Of a stretch of 64,000 nt of DNA, positions 28,803 to 37,914 are shown one piece after another. Source of the DNA: a virus. Below the pieces are notes generated by a model that had not been told where the DNA came from, did not search any database, and saw only the letters and a list, made by a program, of their open reading frames with translations. The number at the start of each line of letters is the position of its first letter. Positions within the stretch are counted from its first letter, which is position 1. The stretch is from IMG/VR virus record IMGVR_UViG_3300009508_000011, positions 142,118 to 206,117 of that record. One strand, 5' to 3'. A program made the translations under genes and the position numbers.

Positions 28803-29220
28803 ATCCTTATCCCTTCTCTTCAATCTCTTAATTGTTTAATATTTAATCATCTTTATTCGCTATCTTAAGGATAGCTATACACTCAATATTTTTAATATAT
28901 TTTTTTACTATATATTATGTCTCAACTAAAAGAAAGAGACAGAGAGAGTTCCTATGGTAACTAAGGAATATCGAATCGCCAATAGTCTTCGACCTGCTTT
29001 ATACTCTTTACGGGGTATAGGGTAGGTTGGACTTCCAGTGTTCTTAGAACATTCGTTGGCGTGGAGGAGAGTAGAGAAAGAAACACCCCAACAAGTAGGA
29101 GTGTTATAACTATTAAAGAGACTCCCTAAGAGTCTCGCATTAATATTGTTATAGACTAGTAAATACTAAGAGATTATATAAATTTTCTAAAAAAATTCGA
29201 TTTTTGATTATTTTTTAAAC

Positions 29221-29247
29221 AAAAAAAGAGGAGCCGTCAAGCTCCTC
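29221..29247 (-). terminator. Terminator after the 221-residue gene
   Basis: 7-bp stem GAGGAGC/GCTCCTC with loop CGTCAA; seven A's on the plus strand form the minus-strand U tract. TTTATGTCGTC follows. Confidence 0.8.
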
Positions 29248-29263
29248 GATTTATGTCGTCTAA

Positions 29264-29929
29264 CTAATCTTCTAATCCAGTCTTGAAGAAGTCAGGATTG
29301 ATGATGTTGATATGGTCTTCATGTGTCACATGAACTTTCTCACCATGTAGCAACAACACAATTGACTCACCTGGGGCAGGCCACTCATCATCATTCAGTT
29401 CCGAATGTCTCTCTCTGAAGTCTTCTAAACCTTCATGGGTTAGGTCACACACTCTATAAGCACCGTGTGTTTCCCAATGAACAATGGGTGCAAGTGGGCG
29501 AATTGGTTCGTTAGTTCCCCAAATCTTTATAACCTTACCCTTAACATCGCTGTTAGGGACATTGTGGTTAGTAACGAGTAGATACTGATTACCCTTACGT
29601 TCGATAGACCAAGAGTTCTTCACGAACTCAGCTAAGGTACTACTGAATGCCATCTTCTCAGCTATACTACTAGTTAAGTAGATACGTCCTTCAAGAGACT
29701 CACGGAGAGTCTCCTCGTCAAACTTACCAATGGCAAGCTTACCCTGAATCTCAATACTGAACCCAGCACCTTTGGTGCAGATATAGTAAGCATTGAAATC
29801 ACGACGTACATCTGGAGTAGCGTTCTGTAAAGAAACACTCCATTCTGCAGTTTCAGGAATAGCCCCACGAATGATATCATGTTCGCCATCTTTCACTTCT
29901 TGTAGTTTACGAGGTTTAAATTCTGACAT
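29264..29929 (-). CDS. Unknown protein
   Basis: 221 residues with strong SD AAAAGGAGA. Mixed alpha/beta; the C-terminus is acidic (INPDFFKTGLED). Followed by its own terminator. It ends a run of minus genes 29264-31095. No family recognised. Confidence 0.65.
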   Translation of the reverse strand: MSEFKPRKLQEVKDGEHDIIRGAIPETAEWSVSLQNATPDVRRDFNAYYICTKGAGFSIEIQGKLAIGKFDEETLRESLEGRIYLTSSIAEKMAFSSTLAEFVKNSWSIERKGNQYLLVTNHNVPNSDVKGKVIKIWGTNEPIRPLAPIVHWETHGAYRVCDLTHEGLEDFRERHSELNDDEWPAPGESIVLLLHGEKVHVTHEDHINIINPDFFKTGLED

Positions 29930-29957
29930 TGTATTCTCCTTTTAGATTTAATGTCGG

Positions 29958-30608
29958 TTAGATTGATAGATTGTTTATACGGTAGTTTAGGATAGTATCC
30001 AAATATACCTCTGAGTCATCGAGTATGAAGTAAACACGATGTCCGTCAGTTTGTGGTTTATGTACTTGATAGTCCCCGTCTAAAACATAGCCACGGTATA
30101 CGAACGTATACTTCACATCGTTATGTTTAAACAGCGCACAGTTAAACTTAAGTTCATCCATTGAGAGATTAAAGAGTGGATAAGTTCGATTAATCTCTTC
30201 GAAAGTATTCTTGTCACAGGCACCAATGGGTAAGGAGTCAAACGCCAGTAAACTATTAAGTAGTTGGCAACTGCTACCCAGCACTTTATTACTAGACCAC
30301 CTGACAACCACTTCACGATGATAACTTAAAGTCTTTACTAACTTACCAGACTCTGAGTTACCACCATCCATTTCAAGTACGTACTTGAAGTTCAATGACT
30401 TTGTTAACATGCTACTAAAACGTGGACACTCTTCACCAATGTAGATACATGGAGAACGTGAAAGTATAGATTCAACAGTATCGTAATCCTTACCAGTGTC
30501 CATCACTCTAGCTGACAATACCCACCCAAGTGCTTTGTTTCTTTCACCAATAACTCGGTAGCGGAAAGCATTAACCGCGTAGTTAGATTCAATATGTTTT
30601 AAGCGCAT
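29958..30608 (-). CDS. Unknown protein
   Basis: 216 residues from ATG at 30608, preferred because AGGGGG lies 8 bases upstream. Mixed composition. No recognisable motif. Confidence 0.6.
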   Translation of the reverse strand: MRLKHIESNYAVNAFRYRVIGERNKALGWVLSARVMDTGKDYDTVESILSRSPCIYIGEECPRFSSMLTKSLNFKYVLEMDGGNSESGKLVKTLSYHREVVVRWSSNKVLGSSCQLLNSLLAFDSLPIGACDKNTFEEINRTYPLFNLSMDELKFNCALFKHNDVKYTFVYRGYVLDGDYQVHKPQTDGHRVYFILDDSEVYLDTILNYRINNLSI

Positions 30609-30621
30609 TGTAAGCCCCCTG

Positions 30622-31095
30622 TTAGCCAACAACTAATGAATGGTTACCAATGGGTCTAGCTGTCTTAACAAACAGACATAGACGCTGTGAGGACCACACA
30701 TCAAATAGAACCACTTCTTCCCACTCACGCGATGGAAAGTCCAGTTTACGAGTACGATTAATGTCTAGACGGAACAACTTAAGAATTCTAGATTCTTCAG
30801 TATCTAGGTTCTTAATGGTTATTTGTAATAGATGCCAAGCACTATCCAACTCGTCAGCTATATTACATAACTCGTAAATTATCTCCTCAACCTCCCTATT
30901 ATCGATAGTAGAGGTAGCTGGGTGACCGCTATCAATAGCCGGTTGAAACGCAGGTAGGAATCTAGATAACTCAGCTAACATTTCATCAGCTCCCACAATC
31001 TTCTTATCTTCTTTCTTACGCCACGGTACCACGCCCTCAGTTGAGTCCGCCATGGTTATTTTTGTTATTTCTACTCGTTCGTTAGATTGATACAT
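30622..31095 (-). CDS. Unknown protein
   Basis: 157 residues from ATG at 31095 with AGGA 8 bases upstream; a longer in-frame start at 31131 lacks an SD. Acidic and helical in the middle. No recognised domain. Heads the 29958-31095 operon. Confidence 0.6.
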   Translation of the reverse strand: MYQSNERVEITKITMADSTEGVVPWRKKEDKKIVGADEMLAELSRFLPAFQPAIDSGHPATSTIDNREVEEIIYELCNIADELDSAWHLLQITIKNLDTEESRILKLFRLDINRTRKLDFPSREWEEVVLFDVWSSQRLCLFVKTARPIGNHSLVVG

Positions 31096-31130
31096 TTTCT
31101 TTTTCCTGTTAGTAAAAGATTTAAACGGCA

Positions 31131-31156
31131 TAAGTGAGGGTCCAACGACCCCCGCT
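31131..31156 (-). terminator. Imperfect hairpin, probable terminator
   Basis: 12-position stem TAAGTGAGGGTC/GACCCCCGCTTA with one mismatch and one G-T pair, right after the 389-residue gene and preceded by AACGGCA. Confidence 0.55.
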
Positions 31157-31162
31157 TACATT

Positions 31163-32332
31163 TTAACCAGCATCGAATCCGTTAAGGATACTTTGCCATT
31201 CTTCGTAAGTTAACTCTACGTCCCCAAAAGGAGTAGGTAACATTACTTCTTCACCTTCTTCTGGCCAGTCTACAGTTGGAATGTAGTTGACTAGGTTGGT
31301 TTCAATTTCCTGACGTTGCTCAATAGACAATTCAGATAATCGCATTTTAGGAAACTCCTCAGTAAGTAGGTCCATATGCCTTACAGGATTGAATTTAATA
31401 GATGGATACTTCCAACCATTCAACTCTAGGTCACATGCTTTAGTTAAAAGTGCAGATAGCAGCTCTTGGGTCAACCCGTAGAACTTTCTACGTAACTCAA
31501 AACCAGTGGTTAAACATAAGGCTTTGAACGTGTCTTTGGACAACGCTGCATTCTCATACACAGTAGACCATTTATAATTAAGTTCACGCAGTATACGATG
31601 TCTTGTATCCCAATCGCTAACGTCGAACTCATCGCTAATGATTAGTATGGCACTACAGCCACTTAGATTACCAGTGACTATTATTTTCCAGCCATCTGGA
31701 CCAACTTTAGAAAGTGGTTCACGAACCTTAAATACTGAAAGACTACCCTGAGACATAGTTTCCCTAGGTAAAGGTGCTAGTCTACCACCCTGTACAGGTA
31801 CCCAGTTATCCAAACCTAGTAAACGCATACATGTTCTATCGCTCACTACTTCAACAACGTATGAACTCTTAACACTACTACCATCAGGTACGAATAACCG
31901 AACGGCATCTACTGTGTAGTCGTATGTAACAGCATCGTCGTGTTCCACTATTCGGTTAACTTGGTCGTCTTCATATTTTGATTTAGATATACTTGGTGGA
32001 ATCTTAGCATTGATGCTTGTCTCATATTCAGCTATGTCCATCTTAGTGGCTACGTTAACCCATTGTTCCAACTGAGCAGTATTCACTATCTGGTCATTCC
32101 AAGCCTGCGATAAATCAACTACGTCACTAGTGGCAAAGCCTACATTAGGCTTCATCCAAATGAGACAGTCCAAATAACGCACAGCTGTTTGACCATTACT
32201 TAATTCAGGAGACAACTCCCAACGTATGGCGAAATCTAACACATCCAACTTATCAAACAAGTCAGTGTTATCTGGTAAGTCACCCAATTCAACTCTTCGT
32301 AGTGAACCTCTTGCTATTCTAATCTGAGACAT
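31163..32332 (-). CDS. Unknown protein
   Basis: 389 residues with SD AAAAGGA. Two or three mixed domains, no transmembrane helix and no catalytic motif that I recognise. Its first base is also the last base of the 156-residue gene, so the two are coupled. Confidence 0.65.
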   Translation of the reverse strand: MSQIRIARGSLRRVELGDLPDNTDLFDKLDVLDFAIRWELSPELSNGQTAVRYLDCLIWMKPNVGFATSDVVDLSQAWNDQIVNTAQLEQWVNVATKMDIAEYETSINAKIPPSISKSKYEDDQVNRIVEHDDAVTYDYTVDAVRLFVPDGSSVKSSYVVEVVSDRTCMRLLGLDNWVPVQGGRLAPLPRETMSQGSLSVFKVREPLSKVGPDGWKIIVTGNLSGCSAILIISDEFDVSDWDTRHRILRELNYKWSTVYENAALSKDTFKALCLTTGFELRRKFYGLTQELLSALLTKACDLELNGWKYPSIKFNPVRHMDLLTEEFPKMRLSELSIEQRQEIETNLVNYIPTVDWPEEGEEVMLPTPFGDVELTYEEWQSILNGFDAG

Positions 32333-32802
32333 TAACTTATTCCTTTTATAAAATTAACTACCACGTTACCAAGGGTAACCGCAACCACAACCGATAGGAG
32401 TAATATAGGAACTAGGTTAGACTTCTTTTTTACTTCACCGGTATTTGGTTTAGTACCAAGACCATAAGCACTCTTAATCAGACCTACTTCTACATCTCTA
32501 CGTTCCCATCTAGCTTTATTAGCTTCTGCAAATATTTCTAAATGTCTACCCCAGCTTGTAATAACCTTTTCAAGTTCAGAGTCTTCAACCTTATACTTGT
32601 TAGGTACCTGAATGAAACATTCCATGGATGGAGTAGTTACGTGACTACCAATTCTACCACCATACGGAACGAACCAAGCTTTGATATTCATTTCTGACAC
32701 ACCGCCTATTACAGCTTTGCGTTCAATTTCTTTTGCTTCCTGTATTACTTTAATGGTACCTAGAGACATGGTTAGTCCATGGTACGATACGTCAACAATC
32801 AT
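32332..32802 (-). CDS. C-terminally membrane-anchored protein
   Basis: 156 residues with SD AAAAGGA. Residues 1-110 are soluble. A single C-terminal transmembrane helix (NLVPILLLSVVVAVTL) lies near 130-150. No family recognised. Operon with the 389-residue gene. Confidence 0.65.
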   Translation of the reverse strand: MIVDVSYHGLTMSLGTIKVIQEAKEIERKAVIGGVSEMNIKAWFVPYGGRIGSHVTTPSMECFIQVPNKYKVEDSELEKVITSWGRHLEIFAEANKARWERRDVEVGLIKSAYGLGTKPNTGEVKKKSNLVPILLLSVVVAVTLGNVVVNFIKGIS

Positions 32803-32856
32803 TTTAACTATCCTTTTAATTTAGTTACTTAAATACATTAGAATAATATATGCGTG

Positions 32857-32882
32857 AAAAAAGATGGAGCTTACGCCCCATC
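32857..32882 (-). terminator. Hairpin after the Tad2-like gene
   Basis: Stem GATGGAGC/GCCCCATC with one internal mismatch and an A-rich side on the plus strand. Confidence 0.6.
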
Positions 32883-32901
32883 TAATTAGTTGGTTATGTA
32901 T

Positions 32902-33426
32902 TTATTGTTGTGCAGCTAGTGCTGCATCATCTTCAGCCTTACGAGCATCAGCTTTTTCCTGAGTCCATAAGTACCAGTTACTTGCTTGCATTTCCTGCCA
33001 ATCAGGATACCAGCCATTAAATACTTCACCTTCTTCAGTTACTATGTCAAATAAGAATGCATTGTATTTATCAGTTACGCTAGTAGGGTATTCCGTTAAA
33101 CTACCGTCTGCTATTTCCGACAATGGTGGGATTGTTTTCTTAGTTGTACCTAACTTCACATGCATGAAGTATGTTCTCCAGTTGCTGCAACCAACCTTAT
33201 GTCCTTGTAACATTAAATGTAATGCTTCAGGGAAAGTTAGTTCAGTTTCAGGATTGTATTCAGAATCGAATACAGATTTAGGTATCCAAGTAACGGAAGC
33301 ATCCGCACTTGTTACTTCATAACCGTCAGCACCTTCTGCATGACCGGTCATTGAGGGATACTGTGGTGTTGCAGCTACTTGCATAGGAACTGCGTCGACT
33401 ACTTTGATGGCAACGTGTTTAGTCAT
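32902..33426 (-). CDS. Tad2-like (DUF2829) protein, candidate anti-Thoeris sponge
   Basis: 174 residues. Residues 60-165 fit the DUF2829/Tad2 plan: LTFPEALHLMLQGHKV, then a Trp, then a C-terminal GWYPDWQEMQASNWYLW matching the family W-P-S-x-x-D-M-L-A-x-D-W. Tad2 binds NAD-derived signals of the Thoeris system and so blocks defence. The usual Arg in VxRxxW is Cys here (VGCSNW). An N-terminal 60-residue segment ends in SVTWIPKSVFDSEY, an SWxPKxxFxxxY-type motif I have seen in phage proteins. SD AAAAGGA. Divergent from the spike gene. Confidence 0.6.
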   Translation of the reverse strand: MTKHVAIKVVDAVPMQVAATPQYPSMTGHAEGADGYEVTSADASVTWIPKSVFDSEYNPETELTFPEALHLMLQGHKVGCSNWRTYFMHVKLGTTKKTIPPLSEIADGSLTEYPTSVTDKYNAFLFDIVTEEGEVFNGWYPDWQEMQASNWYLWTQEKADARKAEDDAALAAQQ

Positions 33427-33476
33427 CAGATTGTCCTTTTGTTGTGATTAAAATTAAATTTACCGAGGAGTAAACA

Positions 33477-34463
33477 ATGCTTACTGGTCTTAAGATGATA
33501 AGCTTAGGTATCGTGGCCGAACATAAAAAGCCTTCATCTAAGTTAGCACTTGTACACCCTGCGGAGGCATTAACCGAAATAGATGGGGAATTACGAGCAA
33601 TCCCTATCACACTATATGCCGCAGGAGTGGACGGGGAGAACCGTGAATATCAGGTTAATATCCAAGCCACTACCTCATTGGAGTGTGAATGGTTACAACT
33701 TGGTGAACATCGCATGACTGCCCCAGATATAAGAAGGGGCGAACAGGTAATTATTTGGGAAATAGAAGGCTCTACGGATGAGAAATATTATTGGAGTAGC
33801 GTTGGACGTGATTCTAACTTACGTAGATTAGAGACGATTCTATGGGCCTTCAGTAATGTATCCGACCCAGAGGAAGACGTAGAGGAATTGAACTACGATA
33901 ATGCATACACCGTTGAGTTTTCGACCCATACGAAGCAGCTGACCATCCGTACTAACAAATATGATGATGAGCCATTTGCTTACGTTATACAGTTGAATAC
34001 CAAAGACGGTAACTACACGGTACAGGATGACGTAGGTAATTACATACAGCTTGATTCGGCCGAAACAACCATCGACCTTACCAACAAGGATAAGACTCAC
34101 TTTAGACTAAATAAGAAAGACATCTTTGGCTATGCTCCAGATAGCATGTACATGAAAGCTGTTAACACTATGGAGTTTAAGTGTAAGGACTTTATCCTAG
34201 AAGCAGAGAAGACTATAAGTACTAAAACTGAAACTGCGACACATGAAGCTAAGACCATGTTACATAAGGCTGATAACATAACCCTCAAAGCTACAGCAGT
34301 TAAGATAGATTCTCCCAATACGGAATGTACTGGGTTACTTAAGTGTAAGACACTGGATGCTGGCGGAGGAGCGTTAACCGCAGATTCTGGTGGTATTAAA
34401 GCTAAGGCGGCGGCATTTGATGCAGCACCTACCGCACCTGGTGGTAAGTGGCATATGCCATAG
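33477..34463 (+). CDS. Tail spike of gpV/gp5 type
   Basis: 328 residues with SD GAGGAG. An OB-fold-like N-terminal region is followed by repeated short beta strands (VQDDVGNYIQL, TLKATAVKIDSP) consistent with a trimeric beta-helix. It ends in a compact tip (FDAAPTAPGGKWHMP). This is the plan of the central spike that pierces the outer membrane in contractile-tail phages. It sits alone on the plus strand between minus genes with its own terminator. Assigned by repeat layout, so moderate certainty. Confidence 0.65.
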   Translation: MLTGLKMISLGIVAEHKKPSSKLALVHPAEALTEIDGELRAIPITLYAAGVDGENREYQVNIQATTSLECEWLQLGEHRMTAPDIRRGEQVIIWEIEGSTDEKYYWSSVGRDSNLRRLETILWAFSNVSDPEEDVEELNYDNAYTVEFSTHTKQLTIRTNKYDDEPFAYVIQLNTKDGNYTVQDDVGNYIQLDSAETTIDLTNKDKTHFRLNKKDIFGYAPDSMYMKAVNTMEFKCKDFILEAEKTISTKTETATHEAKTMLHKADNITLKATAVKIDSPNTECTGLLKCKTLDAGGGALTADSGGIKAKAAAFDAAPTAPGGKWHMP

Positions 34464-34464
34464 C

Positions 34465-34500
34465 AAAAAAAAATAGGAGGGCATTAAGCCCTCCGTTTTT
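34465..34500. terminator. Bidirectional terminator
   Basis: 7-bp stem GGAGGGC/GCCCTCC, loop ATTAA, with A-tract left and T-tract right. Confidence 0.85.
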
Positions 34501-34504
34501 GACG

Positions 34505-34849
34505 CTAACCTATCTCAGCATGTTCCATATCTGAACGTGTGATTTGGTAACGTAGTTTATTTTCACGCGATGGGTATAACCCATGGTTTAACAACAGTTG
34601 AAACCAATCGGTGTGTTTTGATTCCCCTTCCAAATTAACCACTATCGCCACCGTACCTAATTCCTTAGCTATGGTAAAGATGCGACCGAAGTAATATTGA
34701 AAGCGCATGAAGAGGTCATCGGTACGTTTCATGTTTACAGTAATGACGCCTTCAATAGACCCGTCTACGATAAACCCCTCATTAATAGATTCTTGATTAA
34801 GCGCACCATTCTCAATTAGTTGAGATTGTAATTCTGTTTTCTCTGGCAT
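34505..34849 (-). CDS. Unknown protein
   Basis: 114 residues with SD AAAAGG. Possible alpha/beta fold; no motif recognised. It is last in the run of small minus genes. Confidence 0.55.
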   Translation of the reverse strand: MPEKTELQSQLIENGALNQESINEGFIVDGSIEGVITVNMKRTDDLFMRFQYYFGRIFTIAKELGTVAIVVNLEGESKHTDWFQLLLNHGLYPSRENKLRYQITRSDMEHAEIG

Positions 34850-34862
34850 TTGTAACTACCTT

Positions 34863-35156
34863 TTAATTATTATAGTCTTCGTTTAATTCAGCAAGTATAG
34901 TATCAATTGTATCAACCAACTCAATGTCTGTATCTTGAGCTTTCCACAAACGGTAACGTATGTGGGTGTCAGAGTAACCTCTGTTCTCAAACTCTGCATA
35001 TAGCAAAGGGTGAAGAAGTTTAACTGCTGACTTAACTGATACATCAAAGAAGGCACCGTCTGCTTCAGGGATACCGTTAGTTGACTGCTCCCACGATTGG
35101 GTGGTTACAAATTGTTCTATTACTGGATTTAACTCGACGTTATTTACTAGGGACAT
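34863..35156 (-). CDS. Unknown small acidic protein
   Basis: 97 residues with SD AGGAAG. Acidic and helical C-terminus (TILAELNEDYNN). No family recognised. Confidence 0.55.
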   Translation of the reverse strand: MSLVNNVELNPVIEQFVTTQSWEQSTNGIPEADGAFFDVSVKSAVKLLHPLLYAEFENRGYSDTHIRYRLWKAQDTDIELVDTIDTILAELNEDYNN

Positions 35157-35202
35157 ATTTTCTCTTCCTGTTGTTTAGAGATTGTTATTATTAAATAATG
35201 GT

Positions 35203-35556
35203 CTAGGCTACTAACTTAGACCAGTTGTTTTTGTAACTCCACACCGGAGTCTTTAGTACAGGCATTTCGGACACATCACCAAACTCTTGGTCATTGATAA
35301 TCTCCTTAACCACCTTAAGTACACTCATGGTCTTATCAGTACAATTAAAGTCACCGATAATTTTCTCACGAGTATCTGGAATTATTACTAAGTCATCGAT
35401 GTCTTCTACTGACACCTGTTGACCCTCACCTAACATGGTGTAGACATAGTAACAAATATTATCGTTATCACCTACAGACATACGCTGTTCGATGTATACC
35501 TTAGGAGCAAACTTCTTTTCCTTCATGTAGCTTACTATACAGCTCTTGCTATACAT
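35203..35556 (-). CDS. Unknown small protein
   Basis: 117 residues; ATG at 35556 has AAAGGA 8 bases upstream. Mixed alpha/beta. No motif recognised. Confidence 0.55.
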   Translation of the reverse strand: MYSKSCIVSYMKEKKFAPKVYIEQRMSVGDNDNICYYVYTMLGEGQQVSVEDIDDLVIIPDTREKIIGDFNCTDKTMSVLKVVKEIINDQEFGDVSEMPVLKTPVWSYKNNWSKLVA

Positions 35557-35613
35557 ACTCTTTTCCTTTAATTTAAGAGAACGGGCGTGGTAGCATATGC
35601 TACCACTATTAAA

Positions 35614-36045
35614 CTACAACCATACGTTGGAGTTTACCTTACCCGGTGTTGTATGCCATTCTGTTGCTAGACAGGCATAGAGTTTAGTATTGACGTCTTC
35701 TGTAGTGGATGCTTTAGATAAGATATCAAACTTATCAATTATATCCATAGCCAGCGACGACATAATGGTTTTGAAAGTACGTAGGAAATCCATAATACTA
35801 ACAGCAGATAAAGTAGGTTTCTTATCAACCACGAAATGGAACTCGTTATCACGTAAACATATCTGCAATGCATCGATAGTCATGTGAGGTCGGTTTACCA
35901 ATTCTAGGTTATCAAATCCACCTAACTTTAAAAGTGTATCGTTACACACTAAAGTGGCAACGTGTAGAACACCATTAAGTTCTTTACACTGTAGTACTAC
36001 CCTGCCTTGTGGTACAGGTACATTTACTCTGATTAACTTTTCCAT
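35614..36045 (-). CDS. Unknown small protein
   Basis: 143 residues with SD TAGGAG. Starts MEKLIRVNVPVPQGRVVLQ, beta-rich, then helical. Second gene behind the 49-base element at 36431. No family recognised. Confidence 0.55.
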   Translation of the reverse strand: MEKLIRVNVPVPQGRVVLQCKELNGVLHVATLVCNDTLLKLGGFDNLELVNRPHMTIDALQICLRDNEFHFVVDKKPTLSAVSIMDFLRTFKTIMSSLAMDIIDKFDILSKASTTEDVNTKLYACLATEWHTTPGKVNSNVWL

Positions 36046-36055
36046 GAGTATACTC

Positions 36056-36376
36056 CTAGTGTGACATTAAGTCATCTACCATTTCAGCAAGTTTATATTT
36101 ATCAGTACCAATGCTCTCAGCACTACCTTCATAGACTACTGGAACCATGGTAGTAGTATCTACTGCCAACAGAGTCTTTGTTTTTGCTATTGTAGAAATA
36201 CCATTAGCAATAGTATTCTTAACAGCTTCAACAACCTTGATTTCCAAGTAACCGTCTTCAAGGTTAATGATACAATAACGATGAGTAGTGCTCTTACGTA
36301 CTAAGTCACGGATTGTATTTTGAAACGATTGGAAAGGTGTTAATACTTTATCTTCTGTACATTTATAAGTTGTCAT
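36056..36376 (-). CDS. Unknown small protein
   Basis: 106 residues with SD AAAAGGA. The first gene after the 49-base repeat at 36431-36479, so probably driven by it. No motif recognised. Confidence 0.55.
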   Translation of the reverse strand: MTTYKCTEDKVLTPFQSFQNTIRDLVRKSTTHRYCIINLEDGYLEIKVVEAVKNTIANGISTIAKTKTLLAVDTTTMVPVVYEGSAESIGTDKYKLAEMVDDLMSH

Positions 36377-36430
36377 GATTCTCTTCCTTTTATTTAGAGA
36401 TAGATTATATAACTACAATTGTTTAAGTAG

Positions 36431-36479
36431 CTACTTCACTAATGTAATATGTATCTATCGTTTTTTGGAAACGACATAA
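36431..36479 (-). promoter_or_regulatory. 49-base exact repeat, promoter candidate
   Basis: Identical over 49 bases to 56552-56600. Both copies lie between the terminator of one minus gene and the start of the next. On the minus strand it contains AAAAAACGA, 14 bases (with ATATTAC) and ATTAGTGAA, a variant of the A6TAC-N14 layout. Confidence 0.6.
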
Positions 36480-36509
36480 ATGGGAGTCTTTCGACTCCCA
36501 TGGTTTATG
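36475..36509 (-). terminator. Terminator with CATAAA/TTTATG outer stem
   Basis: Inner 8-bp stem TGGGAGTC/GACTCCCA with loop TTTC; outer bases CATAAA and TTTATG pair around it. Confidence 0.7.
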
Positions 36510-36514
36510 TTGTC

Positions 36515-37768
36515 TTAGAAGTTATCAGGTAGTACATGGTACTGTACCATCTTAACCTTATCCATGGTAAAACCTTTACCACCCACATAACTACCTTGTG
36601 TCCCGTATTGAGTCTTACCACCTAACCTAGTATCGAAGGAGTCAGGATAGTGTCCCATCAATGGTAGATTGAACATGGTGTACTCTTCCCTAGCTATGTC
36701 GTAACTACAACGGTCTCTAGACTTCTTATAGGAAAATGTTTCCCCGTCCCCAGTAAATGCAACCCCAGTTAAGTCGTGAGGGTATTCATAAACCCCAGGT
36801 AGACCTTTACTGATTAACGGTGTTATTGACTTGGTGATGTCTGGACGATTGAAAACCATCAAGAAGGTAAACATAGATGAAACTATATCTTCAATCCATT
36901 CATTGGACGTAACATCACTCTCAGATACTAACTCCTTATTACGGACAGTAGTTAACCAAGGTGTCTTACCTTTGATTTTTATTGCCCTGTCCAATAATGG
37001 AACCTTTCTCCAATCTACCTTAATTTGCGTCTTACCAACTATTTCGATTACACCATCAAGCAAGTGTAGGTACCCATCCAATACCACTCCGAATACTTTA
37101 TCGGTTACGTCATATCCAAGGTCAAAGCAACAATTATCGTACCACTTAACACTACCCTTATCCATTTTGTACATCTTAGACCTAGGGAGTCTCTCTACTA
37201 CATAACCACCAATGTTCTCAAAATTTATTAAGTTAATGTCCTTGATGGTTGAGCCGTGTAAGGCATCGTATCCACCTTTAGCATACATACCAAAATCGTT
37301 AAGTATCAAAGGGTGTATTACACCGTTTATTGATACCAGTACCTTACCTACTAATAGGCTGTAGTCAGTATTATCGCGAGATAGCCGTAAGTCCTTACCT
37401 AAACTATTGGCATCTGAGGCAGGATTAATATACGCATTGGAACGCTCTGCATTAAAACCAACATCAAATGCACTGTAACTATCTATTCGTTTTAAACCTG
37501 TAAAAGTAAATGGTGTACTAGTAACATCTAACCGTATGTCATTATCATTACAATGACTAATCCATTCCAGTAGGGTGTATGAAGTTCTATACATGTCTGC
37601 ATAGAACTCTGAAGTCATAGGTCGCCAGTTAACGAGAGAACCGTCGTTGTCTAAAGTAATGTGTACTTCCTCAAACCCTGTGAGGACCTCTGACATCTTT
37701 TTACTGGCTAAGTCTACCTCAAGCCATTCTCGTTTACTTCTAGCATACGAGGCTGTTATTAAATACAT
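36515..37768 (-). CDS. Unknown, possible virion structural protein
   Basis: 417 residues, beta-rich with many aromatic residues and a Gly-rich end (GGKTQYGTQGSYVGGKG). It is divergent from the tail-fibre island. A structural role is inferred from composition and place. SD AGGGGA. Confidence 0.5.
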   Translation of the reverse strand: MYLITASYARSKREWLEVDLASKKMSEVLTGFEEVHITLDNDGSLVNWRPMTSEFYADMYRTSYTLLEWISHCNDNDIRLDVTSTPFTFTGLKRIDSYSAFDVGFNAERSNAYINPASDANSLGKDLRLSRDNTDYSLLVGKVLVSINGVIHPLILNDFGMYAKGGYDALHGSTIKDINLINFENIGGYVVERLPRSKMYKMDKGSVKWYDNCCFDLGYDVTDKVFGVVLDGYLHLLDGVIEIVGKTQIKVDWRKVPLLDRAIKIKGKTPWLTTVRNKELVSESDVTSNEWIEDIVSSMFTFLMVFNRPDITKSITPLISKGLPGVYEYPHDLTGVAFTGDGETFSYKKSRDRCSYDIAREEYTMFNLPLMGHYPDSFDTRLGGKTQYGTQGSYVGGKGFTMDKVKMVQYHVLPDNF

Positions 37769-37914
37769 CTGATTTCCCCTCAGAAAGTTGAATAAGTGCT
37801 AACATAAAAAAACCCATTTTTACTATTTAATCTGTTAATGAGAGAAATAGTATGTTGGGGCAGTTAAGGCCTTAGCTGTCTCTAATGTAACCGAATTCGC
37901 TAAAGGAGTTCATT

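Larger units (their letters stand above)
28616..29263. other. Hairpin-rich non-coding region of about 650 bases
   Basis: No credible ORF on either strand. AT-rich, with several palindromes: arms ACAATATTAA/TTAATATTGT (28766-28775, 28793-28802), TGTTCTTAGAACA (29039-29051), AACACCCC/GGAGTGTT (29082-29105) and GAGACTC/GAGTCTC (29118-29136). The 10-mer TTAATATTGT recurs at 29140-29149. An AAAAAATAC box on the plus strand lies at 28715-28723, without a good second box. It may be a replication origin, or hold one or more structured RNAs. No tRNA found. The terminator for the next gene lies at its right end. Confidence 0.5.

Noticed and set aside
28616-29263. tRNA gene in the non-coding block
   Set aside because: No cloverleaf with a 7-bp acceptor and T-arm could be built by eye.
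32821-32861. A further promoter element upstream of the 156-residue gene
   Set aside because: The first box reads TTTTTTCAC instead of AAAAAATAC, so the match is too weak.
35203-36376. The small genes at 35203, 35614 and 36056 as a paralogous family
   Set aside because: Similar size and composition only; no residue-level alignment was seen.
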